From positions 1,558 through 17,744 of the forward strand of contig JAUNBO010000019.1 of assembly GCA_030527065.1 (NCBI GenBank): a stretch of DNA of 16,187 nucleotides. Direction: 5' to 3'. The notes below the pieces were generated by a model. That model saw only the letters and a list, made by a program, of their open reading frames with translations, searched no databases and was not told where the DNA came from. Shown here one piece after another: positions 1 to 7,530 of the stretch. Positions within the stretch are counted from its first letter, which is position 1. Every line of letters starts with the position of its first letter. The translations under genes were made by a program, and so were the position numbers. Origin of the DNA: Bacillota bacterium (GTDB lineage Bacteria; Bacillota; Clostridia; Peptostreptococcales; Anaerovoracaceae).

Positions 1-144
1 GATTACGAAGCGGAGCAATCGGCGCAGCGGCTGTCCAGCCTGCTGGAGCCCGTGCTCATCATTCTGATGGCGCTCATCATCGGCACCATCCTCATCGCCG
101 TCATGCTCCCCATCTATCAGATGTACGGCAGCATAGGCGCATAA
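1..144 (+). CDS. pilC: Type IV pilus inner-membrane platform protein PilC (GspF family), 3' end only
   Basis: Only the last 47 codons are in the window; the frame is open from base 1 to TAA at 142-144. The segment reads LEPVLIILMALIIGTILIAV then a short MLPIYQMYG tail. This is the final transmembrane helix and typical C-terminus of the PilC/GspF/ComGB platform proteins, which have a conserved LEP just before the last helix. In the family, the protein sits in the cytoplasmic membrane and couples the PilB and PilT ATPases to pilin insertion or extraction. It is followed after 15 bases by pilM, so it belongs to the same operon. The symbol pilC rather than comGB is chosen because pilM, pilN, pilO and pilT follow. 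The 5' part lies outside the window and cannot be judged. Confidence 0.88.
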   Translation, partial: DYEAEQSAQRLSSLLEPVLIILMALIIGTILIAVMLPIYQMYGSIGA

Positions 145-159
145 AAGGCGGAGGTTGTT

Positions 160-1071
160 ATGAAGACATCCATGTACATAGGCGATAACGCCATAGAGGC
201 CGTCACCGGCAAGGATACGGGGAAGAAGCTGAAGATCCGGGGCTATTGGCGCATGCCCATAGAGGCGGGGCTGGTGGAGCACGGCGTCATAAAGGACCCG
301 GAGGGGCTGAGGGCGGCTCTGAGACACTTCCGGGTAAAGGCGGAGGTGAAGCTGGACCGGCTCCAGCTGGTGCTGGATTCGGACCTCATCCAGGTAAAGG
401 AAATGCAGGTGCCCCCCCTGAACAGAAAGAAGCTCCTGGCTCTCATAGACAAGCAGTTCGCCGTCCGGGAGGCGGGGCTGGGAGAGCTGGTCCACGATTA
501 CATGCCCCTGTCCGACGAGGCCGGCGCCCACCGGGTCCTGGCCTGCGCCGTGGCAAAGGAAATGGTGGTCCAATACCGGGAGTTCTTCGGGGCCATGGGG
601 GCAAAGCTTCTCAACATAGACGTGGGAGGGGCCTGCGCCATCCGGGCCATCCGCCGCATGCCGGAGCTGAAGGGAAAGACCTTCATCTTCGCCAGAGGGG
701 ACGGAGCGGATATGAGCGCCATCCTGTTTGAAAACGGCAGCTACCGCTTTTCCAACCGGAGCAAGCTTCAGGAAAAGAGAGGGACCTCCGCCGCGGCGGT
801 GGAGATCGCCCGTCACCTGTCCTCCATGGTGCAGTTCCAGAGAGCGCAGAAAGCCGAGGAGCACATCACCAACACCTATCTTTGCGGATTGGAAGGGGAA
901 GAAGAGGCGTTCTTCCAGGATATGTCCCTGCTCCTGAACATGGAGGTGGGGCTCCTTCCGGATTCCATGGTGGTGGAATGCCGGCGGCCCTCTGAGGACG
1001 GCCTGCGCTACTCCGACTGCCTCTACTGTTTCGGGGATCTGATGGAAGACAAACGCGGGCAGCGGGGCTGA
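160..1071 (+). CDS. pilM: Type IV pilus assembly protein PilM-like (actin-like ATPase fold)
   Basis: A 303-residue cytoplasmic protein with no signal peptide or membrane segment. It opens with MYIGDNAIEAV, matching the first phosphate-binding strand turn of PilM/FtsA-type ASKHA proteins, although the usual DIG is replaced by IGD. A second nucleotide-fold element, LLNIDVGGACAIRAI (around residues 150-164), matches the PilM internal NIDV motif. In other systems PilM binds the cytoplasmic tail of PilN and links PilMNO to the motor ATPases. The ATG at 160 has GGAGG at 150-154. Its place directly between pilC and the PilN-like gene supports the call more than sequence similarity does, because PilM proteins of Clostridia are divergent. 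Whether ATP is bound cannot be read from the sequence. Confidence 0.8.
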   Translation: MKTSMYIGDNAIEAVTGKDTGKKLKIRGYWRMPIEAGLVEHGVIKDPEGLRAALRHFRVKAEVKLDRLQLVLDSDLIQVKEMQVPPLNRKKLLALIDKQFAVREAGLGELVHDYMPLSDEAGAHRVLACAVAKEMVVQYREFFGAMGAKLLNIDVGGACAIRAIRRMPELKGKTFIFARGDGADMSAILFENGSYRFSNRSKLQEKRGTSAAAVEIARHLSSMVQFQRAQKAEEHITNTYLCGLEGEEEAFFQDMSLLLNMEVGLLPDSMVVECRRPSEDGLRYSDCLYCFGDLMEDKRGQRG

Positions 1072-1090
1072 AGGGAGCGGTGAGGAAAAA

Positions 1091-1687
1091 ATGAGCGCAC
1101 TGAAACCAAACAAGATCAATTTCCTGGACGGCCTGAAGGAAGACGCCAAAAGGGAGAAGAGCCGGAAGAGAAAAGGCGGGAAGCACCTGTGGTTTCTGGC
1201 GGCCTGTCTCCTGGTGATCCTGGCTGCCAGCGGATATTATGCCTTCCAGATCTATTATGTGCTGGGGAACGAGATGGAGGCCTCGGCGGCGTATATCGGA
1301 GACGAGGAGCGGCAGCGGGAATATGCGGAGGCGGAAGCCGTCAGAGCCGCCAGGGACAGCCTGGCGGCAGAGGCCAGGAATCTGCGGAACGCCCTGGAAA
1401 GCATAGAGTCTTATCCGGACCTGGACAGAGAGACCTACGGGGTCCTTGCGGAAGCTGCCGCCGGCCAGGTGAGCATAGAAGCCCTGAGCTTTTCCGCCGC
1501 CCGGGGCGTGGCGGCGGTATCGGGGAGCTGTGAAGGCCCCCTTCAGGCCTCCGCCTATGCAGGGAACCTCCGCCGCTCCGGCAGCTTTGCAGATGTGGAT
1601 TATTACGGATATGAGAGCGGCACCGGAGGTTATGTCTTCCAGGTATATTGCTATATGACTCTTCCGGGAGGTGAAGCCGATGAATGA
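1091..1687 (+). CDS. pilN: Type IV pilus assembly protein PilN-like
   Basis: A 198-residue bitopic membrane protein. The cytoplasmic N-terminus holds KINFLDGL (residues 8-15), the counterpart of the INLLP-like PilM-binding motif of PilN. It is followed by a very basic stretch (KREKSRKRKGGKH) and one transmembrane helix at about residues 33-55 (LWFLAACLLVILAAS). The rest is extracytoplasmic: a helical region rich in Ala, Glu and Arg (about 60-105), then a small alpha/beta domain. This layout matches PilN, which pairs with PilO to form the alignment complex. It starts 19 bases after pilM and overlaps the next gene. Overall sequence conservation in the family is poor, so the call rests on topology, the N-terminal motif and gene order. 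Confidence 0.78.
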   Translation: MSALKPNKINFLDGLKEDAKREKSRKRKGGKHLWFLAACLLVILAASGYYAFQIYYVLGNEMEASAAYIGDEERQREYAEAEAVRAARDSLAAEARNLRNALESIESYPDLDRETYGVLAEAAAGQVSIEALSFSAARGVAAVSGSCEGPLQASAYAGNLRRSGSFADVDYYGYESGTGGYVFQVYCYMTLPGGEADE

Positions 1688-2291
1688 TCTCACTGTGCGG
1701 GAAAAGAAGCTGCTGTATCTGCTGGCGGTGGTGATCATAGTGGCCGGGGGCATCGCCCTGCTCCTGATGCCCCTGATGGAGAAATACCAGCTGACCCAGG
1801 ATGAGCTTTACGCTCAGCAGCTGCAGGAGCAGGAGTTCCGGGCGCTGCTGGAAACCAGGGACGCCATGGAGGAAGAGCTGTCGGCCCTTTCGGAGCAGAC
1901 AGAGGAGGACCGGGATCTCCTTTATCCGTATATGACGGCGGAGCAGGTGGACTATCTGCTGACGTCCATGCTCATCTCCCACTCTCTTACGCCCCGGTCC
2001 CTGGCATTGGGAGACGAGACCGTGCTGGCCACCCCTCCCTACGGGAGCATAATAGAAGAAGAGACAGGGGAAACGGACGAAAGCGCCGCCGTGGCGGAGT
2101 ACGGCGGGCTTCTGGGCCGGGTGGCGTCCATCAGCGCCACGGGAAGCATGGAAAGCCTCATCAGCCTGGCGGACGCCATGGCGGAAAACCCCTCCCTGCA
2201 GCTGGAAAACGTGTCCGCCGCAGTCAACCGCAGCGGCGGGGGCTACAGCATTACTCTGGAAGTGAGCGTTTACATGAATGAAGAGCAGTAG
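1680..2291 (+). CDS. pilO: Type IV pilus assembly protein PilO-like
   Basis: A 203-residue bitopic protein. It has a short cytoplasmic tail (NDLTVREKKLLYLL), one transmembrane helix at about residues 11-31 (LAVVIIVAGGIALLLMPLM), a coiled-coil-like stretch (about 32-75, rich in Gln, Glu and Leu) and a C-terminal ferredoxin-like domain. This is the PilO/GspM layout. I chose ATG 1680 over the in-frame GTG 1671 because GGGAGG at 1666-1671 is correctly spaced for ATG 1680, while the GTG overlaps that site. The start overlaps the end of pilN by 8 bases, which suggests translational coupling. PilO is expected to heterodimerise with PilN outside the membrane. In diderm pilus operons pilP and pilQ would follow; here a minor pilin follows. 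Confidence 0.77.
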   Translation: MNDLTVREKKLLYLLAVVIIVAGGIALLLMPLMEKYQLTQDELYAQQLQEQEFRALLETRDAMEEELSALSEQTEEDRDLLYPYMTAEQVDYLLTSMLISHSLTPRSLALGDETVLATPPYGSIIEEETGETDESAAVAEYGGLLGRVASISATGSMESLISLADAMAENPSLQLENVSAAVNRSGGGYSITLEVSVYMNEEQ

Positions 2292-3678
2292 CGGCATTCT
2301 GAATAAAAGAGGCGTCATACTGAATAAGAAGGGATCGGCCATCGTGTGGGCCGTGATTTCCCTTTTGCTGATCACCATACTGGCGGCGGGGGCCCTGGTG
2401 GCAGGGAAGAGCTATGCGGAGCAGAGCACGGCGGCCAATGCGGAGCGGCAGGCTTACCTGACGGCCCGCAGCGCCGTCAACGCCATGCTGGCCCAGGTGG
2501 ACGGCTACACGGTCTCCGGCGAGGCGGGAGAAGAGCTGCCCTACGACAACGTCCTGATCCCTTCGGTCACAGGGGATTCCAGGTCGGTGACGGACTTTGA
2601 CTTCACGGAGGAGATGGGAAGCTGCCAGGGCTATGTCCGCCGGGTCGGCGAGGATGAGGTAGAGCTCGGCGCCACTGCCACTGCAGGCGGGGAAAGCAGG
2701 ACGGTGAAGGCCGTCGTGAAGCGGGAAGTCACTATAGAGGAAGGAAGCTCGGAGGGAAGCAGCGTTTCGGAGCTGTTCAGGGGCCTTTACAGCCGCCAGC
2801 TTTCCATCGGCCGGGGCGTTTCCGTGATTACCGGAGACGGCAGTGATATTTACCTGAAAAGCATAGGCTCCGGGGACCGGCGGGACGCCCTTCTCAGCGC
2901 AGGCGGAGATCTGTATACGGATATCACTCCGTACCATGGAGCGATCCGGGAGGTAAAGGTGGAGGTGGCGGGGCTCACGGTCCGGGGCTGCCCCACTCTG
3001 GAGCTTCCCAGAGACCCGGGGCTGGAAGGGCCCTATGTCATGCTCAACGACAACACCGTCTCTATGGTGGACCTGTGGGCGGGCCGCAGCCTGACAGGCC
3101 CCCTGTCCTACCTTCTGGGAGACAGCCGGAGCGTGGCCGGCGGCATAGGCGTGGACGACGCCAACGGGCGGATAGACCGGGACACCACCCTGCTGATCAG
3201 CGGGAACGACACCTATGCCATAAAAGTACGGGCGGGCTGCACCCTGAATCTGAATCTGATGAACAACTCTGAGGGAGACGAGGTGCCGGTCCTTTTCATC
3301 TTTCTGGACGGCAGGGACGGAGGCCGGCGGGCCAGCCTGACCATCAGGAGCATAGAAGGAGAGGCGGAGCTCTTTGTCTGCGGCGGCGCCGGGAGCCGGG
3401 TGACCATAGCGGAGGATGTGGAGATCACCGGCGCCATCTCTGCGGATATCCTCGTGGCGGAGGCGGACCTGACCCTGAATTACACGGCGCCCCCGGCCCT
3501 TACCATCTACTCTCAGAGCGATTCCTGGAGCGGTTGGGGGCACGGAGGCCGGTGGCCCTGGTGGCCCTGGTGGGGCAGGCCCGGAGACGGGGAATCTGAG
3601 GAGCCCGAGCCCGGAGAGACAGAAACTGTGGATATAGAGACCCATACCTGGAGCTTTGAGAGATATGAAGAAGGATAA
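2278..3678 (+). CDS. Large PilX/GspK-like minor pilin with tryptophan-rich C-terminal segment
   Basis: A 466-residue protein. A short basic leader ending NKKG is followed at once by a hydrophobic helix (residues 20-42) and then a polar helix rich in Ala and Gln (AEQSTAANAERQAYLTARSA). This is the N-terminal pattern of PilX/GspK pseudopilins. After the Gly, the fifth residue is Trp, not the Glu found in major pilins; absence of Glu5 is typical of the tip-located GspK. The middle (about 150-410) is rich in short beta-strand and Gly/Asp turns, such as GAISADILVAEADLTLNY, and may form a beta-helix. Residues 417-434 carry WPWWPWW with Gly and Arg, followed by an acidic Glu/Pro tail. It overlaps pilO by 14 bases and the next prepilin by 14. 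Function is inferred; a tip adhesin or initiator is plausible. Confidence 0.68.
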   Translation: MKSSSGILNKRGVILNKKGSAIVWAVISLLLITILAAGALVAGKSYAEQSTAANAERQAYLTARSAVNAMLAQVDGYTVSGEAGEELPYDNVLIPSVTGDSRSVTDFDFTEEMGSCQGYVRRVGEDEVELGATATAGGESRTVKAVVKREVTIEEGSSEGSSVSELFRGLYSRQLSIGRGVSVITGDGSDIYLKSIGSGDRRDALLSAGGDLYTDITPYHGAIREVKVEVAGLTVRGCPTLELPRDPGLEGPYVMLNDNTVSMVDLWAGRSLTGPLSYLLGDSRSVAGGIGVDDANGRIDRDTTLLISGNDTYAIKVRAGCTLNLNLMNNSEGDEVPVLFIFLDGRDGGRRASLTIRSIEGEAELFVCGGAGSRVTIAEDVEITGAISADILVAEADLTLNYTAPPALTIYSQSDSWSGWGHGGRWPWWPWWGRPGDGESEEPEPGETETVDIETHTWSFERYEEG

Positions 3679-4012
3679 GCGTACGAAACTGAAGAAAGGC
3701 TGCCGGGGCTTCACTCTGGTGGAGGTCATCGTAGCGGTGGCCATCCTGGCCATGGCCTCGCTGGTGCTGGTCGCCGCCTTCAACAGCTCCTTGCGGCTGT
3801 TTCAGCGGGGCGTGGATATGGAGACCTTTGGAGATCAGGCCTTTGCCCGGGCGGAAACGGAAACGGAGACAGGGGGAAGTCAGGACAGCCTTTCCTTTTC
3901 CGTGGAAGGAACGATGGTAACGGTCCGGGGGAGCTACGGGACCTTTGAAGAGGGGCAGGATCCCCGGGTGAGCTTTACGCTCTTTGCGCCGGCGGAAGCT
4001 GCGGAGGATTGA
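3665..4012 (+). CDS. Small type IV prepilin (PilV-like, N-methylation motif)
   Basis: A 115-residue prepilin. The basic leader (KKDKRTKLKKGCR) ends in Gly15, followed by FTLVEV with Glu20 as the conserved Glu at mature position 5, then a hydrophobic helix (about residues 20-40). This is a clear class III signal for cleavage and N-methylation by a PilD-type peptidase, which is not in the window. The globular part is only about 70 residues, acidic and rich in Thr, Glu and Gly (AETETETGGSQ). I chose ATG 3665 rather than the in-frame TTG 3656, because GGAG at 3650-3653 is too close to the TTG. It overlaps the preceding gene by 14 bases. It is probably a minor pilin (PilV/PulI/ComGE-like); the exact subclass is uncertain. 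Confidence 0.82.
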   Translation: MKKDKRTKLKKGCRGFTLVEVIVAVAILAMASLVLVAAFNSSLRLFQRGVDMETFGDQAFARAETETETGGSQDSLSFSVEGTMVTVRGSYGTFEEGQDPRVSFTLFAPAEAAED

Positions 4013-4023
4013 GGTGAGGCCCT

Positions 4024-4542
4024 TTGAAAACGCTTAAGGAGAAAAAAGGCTTCACCATGGTGGAGATGGTGGTGGCCATGAGCATCCTGGTGGTGATCAT
4101 CGGCGTCACCTGCGGCATCATGCTTTCCTCCTCCAATGCCTATGCCCGCACAGCCGCCCTGGACCACGCCAAGGAGCTGGGGCTGATGGCTTACGATTAC
4201 GTCAGCCGGCCTCTCACCTACGCCATGAAGGTGGAGATCGGCAGCGACGTCAACGGCTATCCCAAGGGGATCAAAATAGAGGACGGCAGGCTGTATTACA
4301 GGCCCGAGGGCGGAGAGTTCAGCCAGGCCTATACCGAAGGAGTCTATAACGGCATGGAGCTGGAGATGGAGCTGGCCCTGGAAGGCAGCCTGGTCCGGCT
4401 CCGCATGGTGGTATTGAGGGAAGGCACGGCGCTTTTTGAGAAGAGCAGCAGCTTCCGGCTGCTGAACGCAGAGGCGGCGCCCCAGGGGGCGGCCTCAGGG
4501 CCGGAGGAGCCCGTCACCAATCCTTCAATCTTCTGGGAATGA
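4024..4542 (+). CDS. Type IV prepilin, PilW/PulJ-like minor pilin (TTG start)
   Basis: A 172-residue prepilin. The leader KTLKEKKG ends in Gly9 and is followed by FTMVEM with Glu14 at mature position 5 and a hydrophobic helix (about residues 13-34). The globular region resembles PilW/PulJ minor pilins, with an alpha1-C segment (ALDHAKELGLMAYDYVSRPL) and later beta strands (GIKIEDGRLYYRPEGG). The start is TTG 4024, with GAGGTGAGG at 4011-4019. The next ATG lies inside the cleavage motif and would destroy the leader, so the TTG is required. It lies 11 bases after the previous prepilin. The C-terminus is rich in Pro, Ala and Glu. With the two genes upstream it forms a minor-pilin set likely to prime pilus assembly. 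Confidence 0.82.
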   Translation: MKTLKEKKGFTMVEMVVAMSILVVIIGVTCGIMLSSSNAYARTAALDHAKELGLMAYDYVSRPLTYAMKVEIGSDVNGYPKGIKIEDGRLYYRPEGGEFSQAYTEGVYNGMELEMELALEGSLVRLRMVVLREGTALFEKSSSFRLLNAEAAPQGAASGPEEPVTNPSIFWE

Positions 4543-4573
4543 CGATACGGTTCAGTTGACATGCTTCCGGCGG

Positions 4574-4585
4574 CGGAGCGCTCCG
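4574..4585. other. Perfect 12-bp palindrome in the leader before pilB
   Basis: The 94-base gap between the PilW-like gene and pilB holds the self-complementary stretch CGGAGCGCTCCG, surrounded by GC-rich sequence (GGCGGC before, GGGCCGG after). No T-run follows, so it is not a normal intrinsic terminator. It may be a weak structure affecting expression of pilB and pilT relative to the pilin genes, or chance in GC-rich DNA. No convincing promoter is visible in the same gap. Confidence 0.3.
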
Positions 4586-4636
4586 GGCCGGGGCAAAGGG
4601 GCGGAAAAAGGGGACGCCAGCATCAGGAGAAGGAAT

Positions 4637-6328
4637 ATGAGTGAAACAAAAGATGTAAGAAGCCTGAAAATCGGCGACGTGCTGAAGGAAGCCGGCTATG
4701 TGACGGACGAGCAGATGGAGGAGGCCCTTCTGGAGCAGAAGAAGGGCAACCGGAAGCTGATAGGGGACATCCTGGTGGAGCTGGGCTACGTGACGGAAAC
4801 CCAGAAGCTTCACGCCCTGGGGACCAAGCTGGGCATTTCTCTGATCCGGCTGGATACCTATCCGGTGAAGACGGAGGCGGTGCAGAAGATTCCCAAGGAG
4901 CTGGCCCAGAAATACAATCTCATCGCCATAGACATTTCCGGGAACGACCTGGTGCTGGCGGTAAACGATCCCCTGAGCTTTTTCGCCATAGAGGACGTGC
5001 GCCAGATGGTGAAGATGCCCCTGAAGATATGCCTGGCGGAAAACATCCAGATCACCTCGGCCATAGAATACTATTATTCGGAGATCCACGCCCGGGATGC
5101 GGCCCGGCAGGCGGGCCAGTCCATGCCTCTGATGGTGGAGGGAGATATTATGGCGGAGCCGGGGCAGGAGGACGCCCCGGTGGTGAAGCTGCTGAACAAC
5201 CTGCTGATCCGGGGCCGGCAGACCGACGCCAGCGATATCCACATAGAGCCCTTTGAAAACGAGCTGAGCGTGCGCATACGCATGGACGGCACCATGACGG
5301 ATTACATGAAGCTGTCCAAAAATCTGCACCAGCCCCTGGTGGCCAGGATAAAGGTGGTATCGGGCCTGGATACGGCGGAAAAGCGCATCCCCCAGGACGG
5401 CCATTTCCGCATGAAGCTGGACGGGACGGACCTGAACGTCCGGGTATCCCTGATCCCCACGGTGTACGGGGAAAAAGCCGTGCTGCGGTTCCTGTCCTCC
5501 AACGCCAGGGTGGACTACAGCGGCACCTTCGGCATGACCCCGGGCAACTACGAGAAGATGATGAAGGCCCTGAAATCTCCCCACGGGATCATCTATGTGA
5601 CGGGGCCCACCGGCTCCGGGAAGACCACCACCCTGTATATGATCCTGGAGCACCTGGCTCCCCAGATGGTGAACATCTCCACCATTGAGGACCCGGTGGA
5701 GAGAAACATCCCCAGGGTGAATCAGATCCAGGTGAACAATGCCAGCGGCCTCACCTTTGACGCCGGCCTCCGCTCCATCCTGCGGCAGGACCCGGACATC
5801 ATAATGGTGGGAGAGACCAGAGATGCGGAGACCGCCGCCATCTCTGTCCGGGCCGCCATCACGGGACATCTGGTCCTCTCCACCCTCCACACCAACGACG
5901 CCGTATCCTCCATCATCCGGCTGGCGGATATGGGGGTGCCCGCCTATCTCATCGCCAGCTCCATGGTGGCCATTGTGGCCCAGCGGCTGGTGCGGAAGGT
6001 CTGCCCGGATTGCGGGTACAGCTACGAGCCCGATGAGACGGAGCGGCAGATACTGGGGGCGGACGTGAAGACCCTGCGGAAGGGGAAGGGCTGCCAGATC
6101 TGCAATCACACGGGATATAAAGGCCGGGTGGCCGTCCACGAAATCCTGCTCATAGATAAGACGATACGGAGCATGATAACGGCAGGGGCGTCCATGGACG
6201 ACGTCTTTGAGTACGCCACCAAAACCCAGGATATGCGGATCCTGCGGCAGGAGGCCACGGAGCTGGTCCTTCAGGGCGTCACCACCGTGGAGGAGATGCT
6301 GAAGACCGCCTATTACGAAGGAGTATGA
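4637..6328 (+). CDS. pilB: Type IV pilus assembly ATPase PilB (GspE/MshE family)
   Basis: A 563-residue cytoplasmic hexameric ATPase driving pilus extension. N-terminal MshEN/GSPII_E_N domain: two related repeats at residues 11-34 (KIGDVLKEAGYVT) and 41-64 (IGDILVELGYVT), the type that binds cyclic di-GMP in some homologues. The catalytic half has Walker A GPTGSGKT (323-330), the Asp box near 351-353 (EDP), Walker B DPDIIMVGETRD (385-396) and His box TGHLVLSTLHT (409-419). A zinc tetracysteine is present (C456, C459, C486, C489), typical of PilB/GspE and absent from PilT. ATG 4637 follows AGGAGAAGGA at 4625-4634. An upstream in-frame TTG at 4556 would add an unrelated Arg-rich stretch and has no ribosome binding site. 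All catalytic motifs are intact. Confidence 0.95.
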   Translation: MSETKDVRSLKIGDVLKEAGYVTDEQMEEALLEQKKGNRKLIGDILVELGYVTETQKLHALGTKLGISLIRLDTYPVKTEAVQKIPKELAQKYNLIAIDISGNDLVLAVNDPLSFFAIEDVRQMVKMPLKICLAENIQITSAIEYYYSEIHARDAARQAGQSMPLMVEGDIMAEPGQEDAPVVKLLNNLLIRGRQTDASDIHIEPFENELSVRIRMDGTMTDYMKLSKNLHQPLVARIKVVSGLDTAEKRIPQDGHFRMKLDGTDLNVRVSLIPTVYGEKAVLRFLSSNARVDYSGTFGMTPGNYEKMMKALKSPHGIIYVTGPTGSGKTTTLYMILEHLAPQMVNISTIEDPVERNIPRVNQIQVNNASGLTFDAGLRSILRQDPDIIMVGETRDAETAAISVRAAITGHLVLSTLHTNDAVSSIIRLADMGVPAYLIASSMVAIVAQRLVRKVCPDCGYSYEPDETERQILGADVKTLRKGKGCQICNHTGYKGRVAVHEILLIDKTIRSMITAGASMDDVFEYATKTQDMRILRQEATELVLQGVTTVEEMLKTAYYEGV

Positions 6329-6332
6329 GAAA

Positions 6333-7370
6333 ATGACCGTACAGGAGATAGTGGCCTTTGCCATGGAGAACCGTTGTTCCGACGTCCATCTGACGGAGGG
6401 GGAGGCCCCCGTATTCCGGCAGAACGGAAGCCTGGTATCCTTCCGGCAGGAGCCGGTGACAGGGGAAGAGATCCTGGCCCTGGCGGCGAAGCAGGGAGCG
6501 GCGGGGCCGGAGGGGGGGCAGGATTCGGATTTTGCCGCTGACATGGCCGGAGGGCGGCAGCGGGTGAACCTGTACAGGCAGCGGGGCCGGCTGGCGGCGG
6601 CCATCCGTCTTTTGAACGATAAGATACCGACCATGGAGGAGCTTCGCCTCCCCCCGGTGCTGAAAACTCTCTGTGCGGAGCCCCGGGGCCTCATCCTGGT
6701 GACGGGGCCTACGGGCTCGGGAAAATCCACCACGCTGGCGTCTATGGTGGACTACATCGGGAAGCAGAAGCCCTGTCACGTCATCACCATAGAAGACCCC
6801 ATAGAATATGTGTATACGGACAGCCCCTCCCTGATCCACCAGAGGGAGGTGGGGAAGGATGCGGCCTCCTTCAGCGGCGCTCTGCGCTCCGCTCTCCGGG
6901 AGGACCCGGACGTGATACTGGTAGGGGAGATGCGGGACTACGAAACCATTTCCGCTGCGGTAACGGCGGCGGAAACGGGGCATCTGGTCCTTTCCACCCT
7001 CCACACCACGGGGGCGGCCAGGACCATGGACCGGATCATAGATATCTTCCCGCCTCACGGACAGAACCAGATCCGCACCCAGCTGGCGGGGGTGCTGCGG
7101 GGGGTGATCACCCAGCTGCTGGTCCCCCTGGCCGACGGCAGCGGGCGCATGGCCGCCACGGAGATCCTGGTGAACACCGACGCCGTGGCCAACCTCATAC
7201 GGGAGGGAAAGTGCCACCAGCTGAACTCCGTCATCCAGTCCGGCGGGGCTTTGGGCATGCATACCCTGGACAGCTGCCTGGCGGACCTGGTCCGGCAGGG
7301 GCTCATAGACAGGGCTGTGGCGGAGGCCCAATGCAGCGGCGTGAAGGAGCTGAGGCAGCTGTTGGGGTAG
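6333..7370 (+). CDS. pilT: Type IV pilus retraction ATPase PilT
   Basis: A 345-residue ATPase. It has a short PAS-like N-terminal domain (residues 1-95, starting VQEIVAFAMENRCSDVHLTEG), Walker A GPTGSGKS (125-132), Asp box EDPIEY (154-159), Walker B DPDVILVGEMRD (191-202) and His box TGHLVLSTLHT (215-225). It lacks the zinc cysteines of PilB. The segment VANLIREGK (285-293) corresponds to the AIRNLIRE motif, which is characteristic of PilT and needed for retraction in Pseudomonas. Length matches the family (about 345-370). ATG 6333 is preceded by GAAGGAG at 6317-6323, which overlaps the end of pilB; the gap is 4 bases. Role: depolymerising the pilus for twitching, DNA uptake or adhesion under force. 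It is the last recognisable gene of the pilus operon. Confidence 0.95.
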   Translation: MTVQEIVAFAMENRCSDVHLTEGEAPVFRQNGSLVSFRQEPVTGEEILALAAKQGAAGPEGGQDSDFAADMAGGRQRVNLYRQRGRLAAAIRLLNDKIPTMEELRLPPVLKTLCAEPRGLILVTGPTGSGKSTTLASMVDYIGKQKPCHVITIEDPIEYVYTDSPSLIHQREVGKDAASFSGALRSALREDPDVILVGEMRDYETISAAVTAAETGHLVLSTLHTTGAARTMDRIIDIFPPHGQNQIRTQLAGVLRGVITQLLVPLADGSGRMAATEILVNTDAVANLIREGKCHQLNSVIQSGGALGMHTLDSCLADLVRQGLIDRAVAEAQCSGVKELRQLLG

Positions 7371-7387
7371 GCGGGGCCTTCGGCTTT

Positions 7388-7433
7388 CGGAGGTCCGACA
7401 AACCGCCCCCCTGGCGCCCCGTGAAAAGTAACC
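7388..7433 (-). repeat. GC-rich dispersed repeat, copy A (inverted relative to B and C)
   Basis: Read on the minus strand, this copy runs GGTTACTTTTCAC, then GGGGCGCCAGGGGGGC, then GGTTTGTCGGACCTCCG. It matches copy B (8368-8414) over about 46 bases with only a few differences, mainly in the AT-rich stretch between the two blocks. It lies 17 bases after the pilT stop codon. No T-run follows on either side, so it is not a clear intrinsic terminator. Confidence 0.85.
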
Positions 7434-7468
7434 CTTGAAAGGCCTGAAAGCCGGATTTTCGAAAAGCG

Positions 7469-7497
7469 TTGCCTATTCCCCGGGAAAATGATATGAT
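7469..7497 (+). promoter_or_regulatory. Predicted sigma-70/A type promoter for the 7531 gene
   Basis: A -35 hexamer TTGCCT (7469-7474) and a -10 hexamer TATGAT (7492-7497) are separated by exactly 17 bases. Transcription would begin near 7504, about 27 bases before the TTG start codon and just ahead of the AGAGGAGGG ribosome binding site at 7515-7523. This is the best promoter match in the window and makes the 7531 gene an independent transcription unit. Confidence 0.7.
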
Positions 7498-7530
7498 GTT
7501 TCTACATAAAAAGCAGAGGAGGGCCCCAGT

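Noticed and set aside
2251..3783. A 510-codon open frame on the minus strand across the large minor pilin gene
   Set aside because: It is antisense to a gene with pilin signature and operon overlaps on both sides; composition is Pro/Ala/Gly-rich with no domain or ribosome binding site of note.
4556..4561. TTGACA resembling a -35 element before pilB
   Set aside because: The sequence 16-18 bases downstream is CG-rich with nothing like TATAAT, so no promoter can be supported.
4556..4636. Upstream in-frame TTG extension of PilB
   Set aside because: It adds 27 Arg/Gly-rich residues with no family match, whereas ATG 4637 has an AGGAGAAGGA site.
4514..6733. A 739-codon open frame on the minus strand across pilB and pilT
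   Set aside because: It is antisense to two genes with intact catalytic motifs, is rich in His, Gly, Arg and Gln as expected for antisense translation of GC-rich DNA, and has no recognisable domain.
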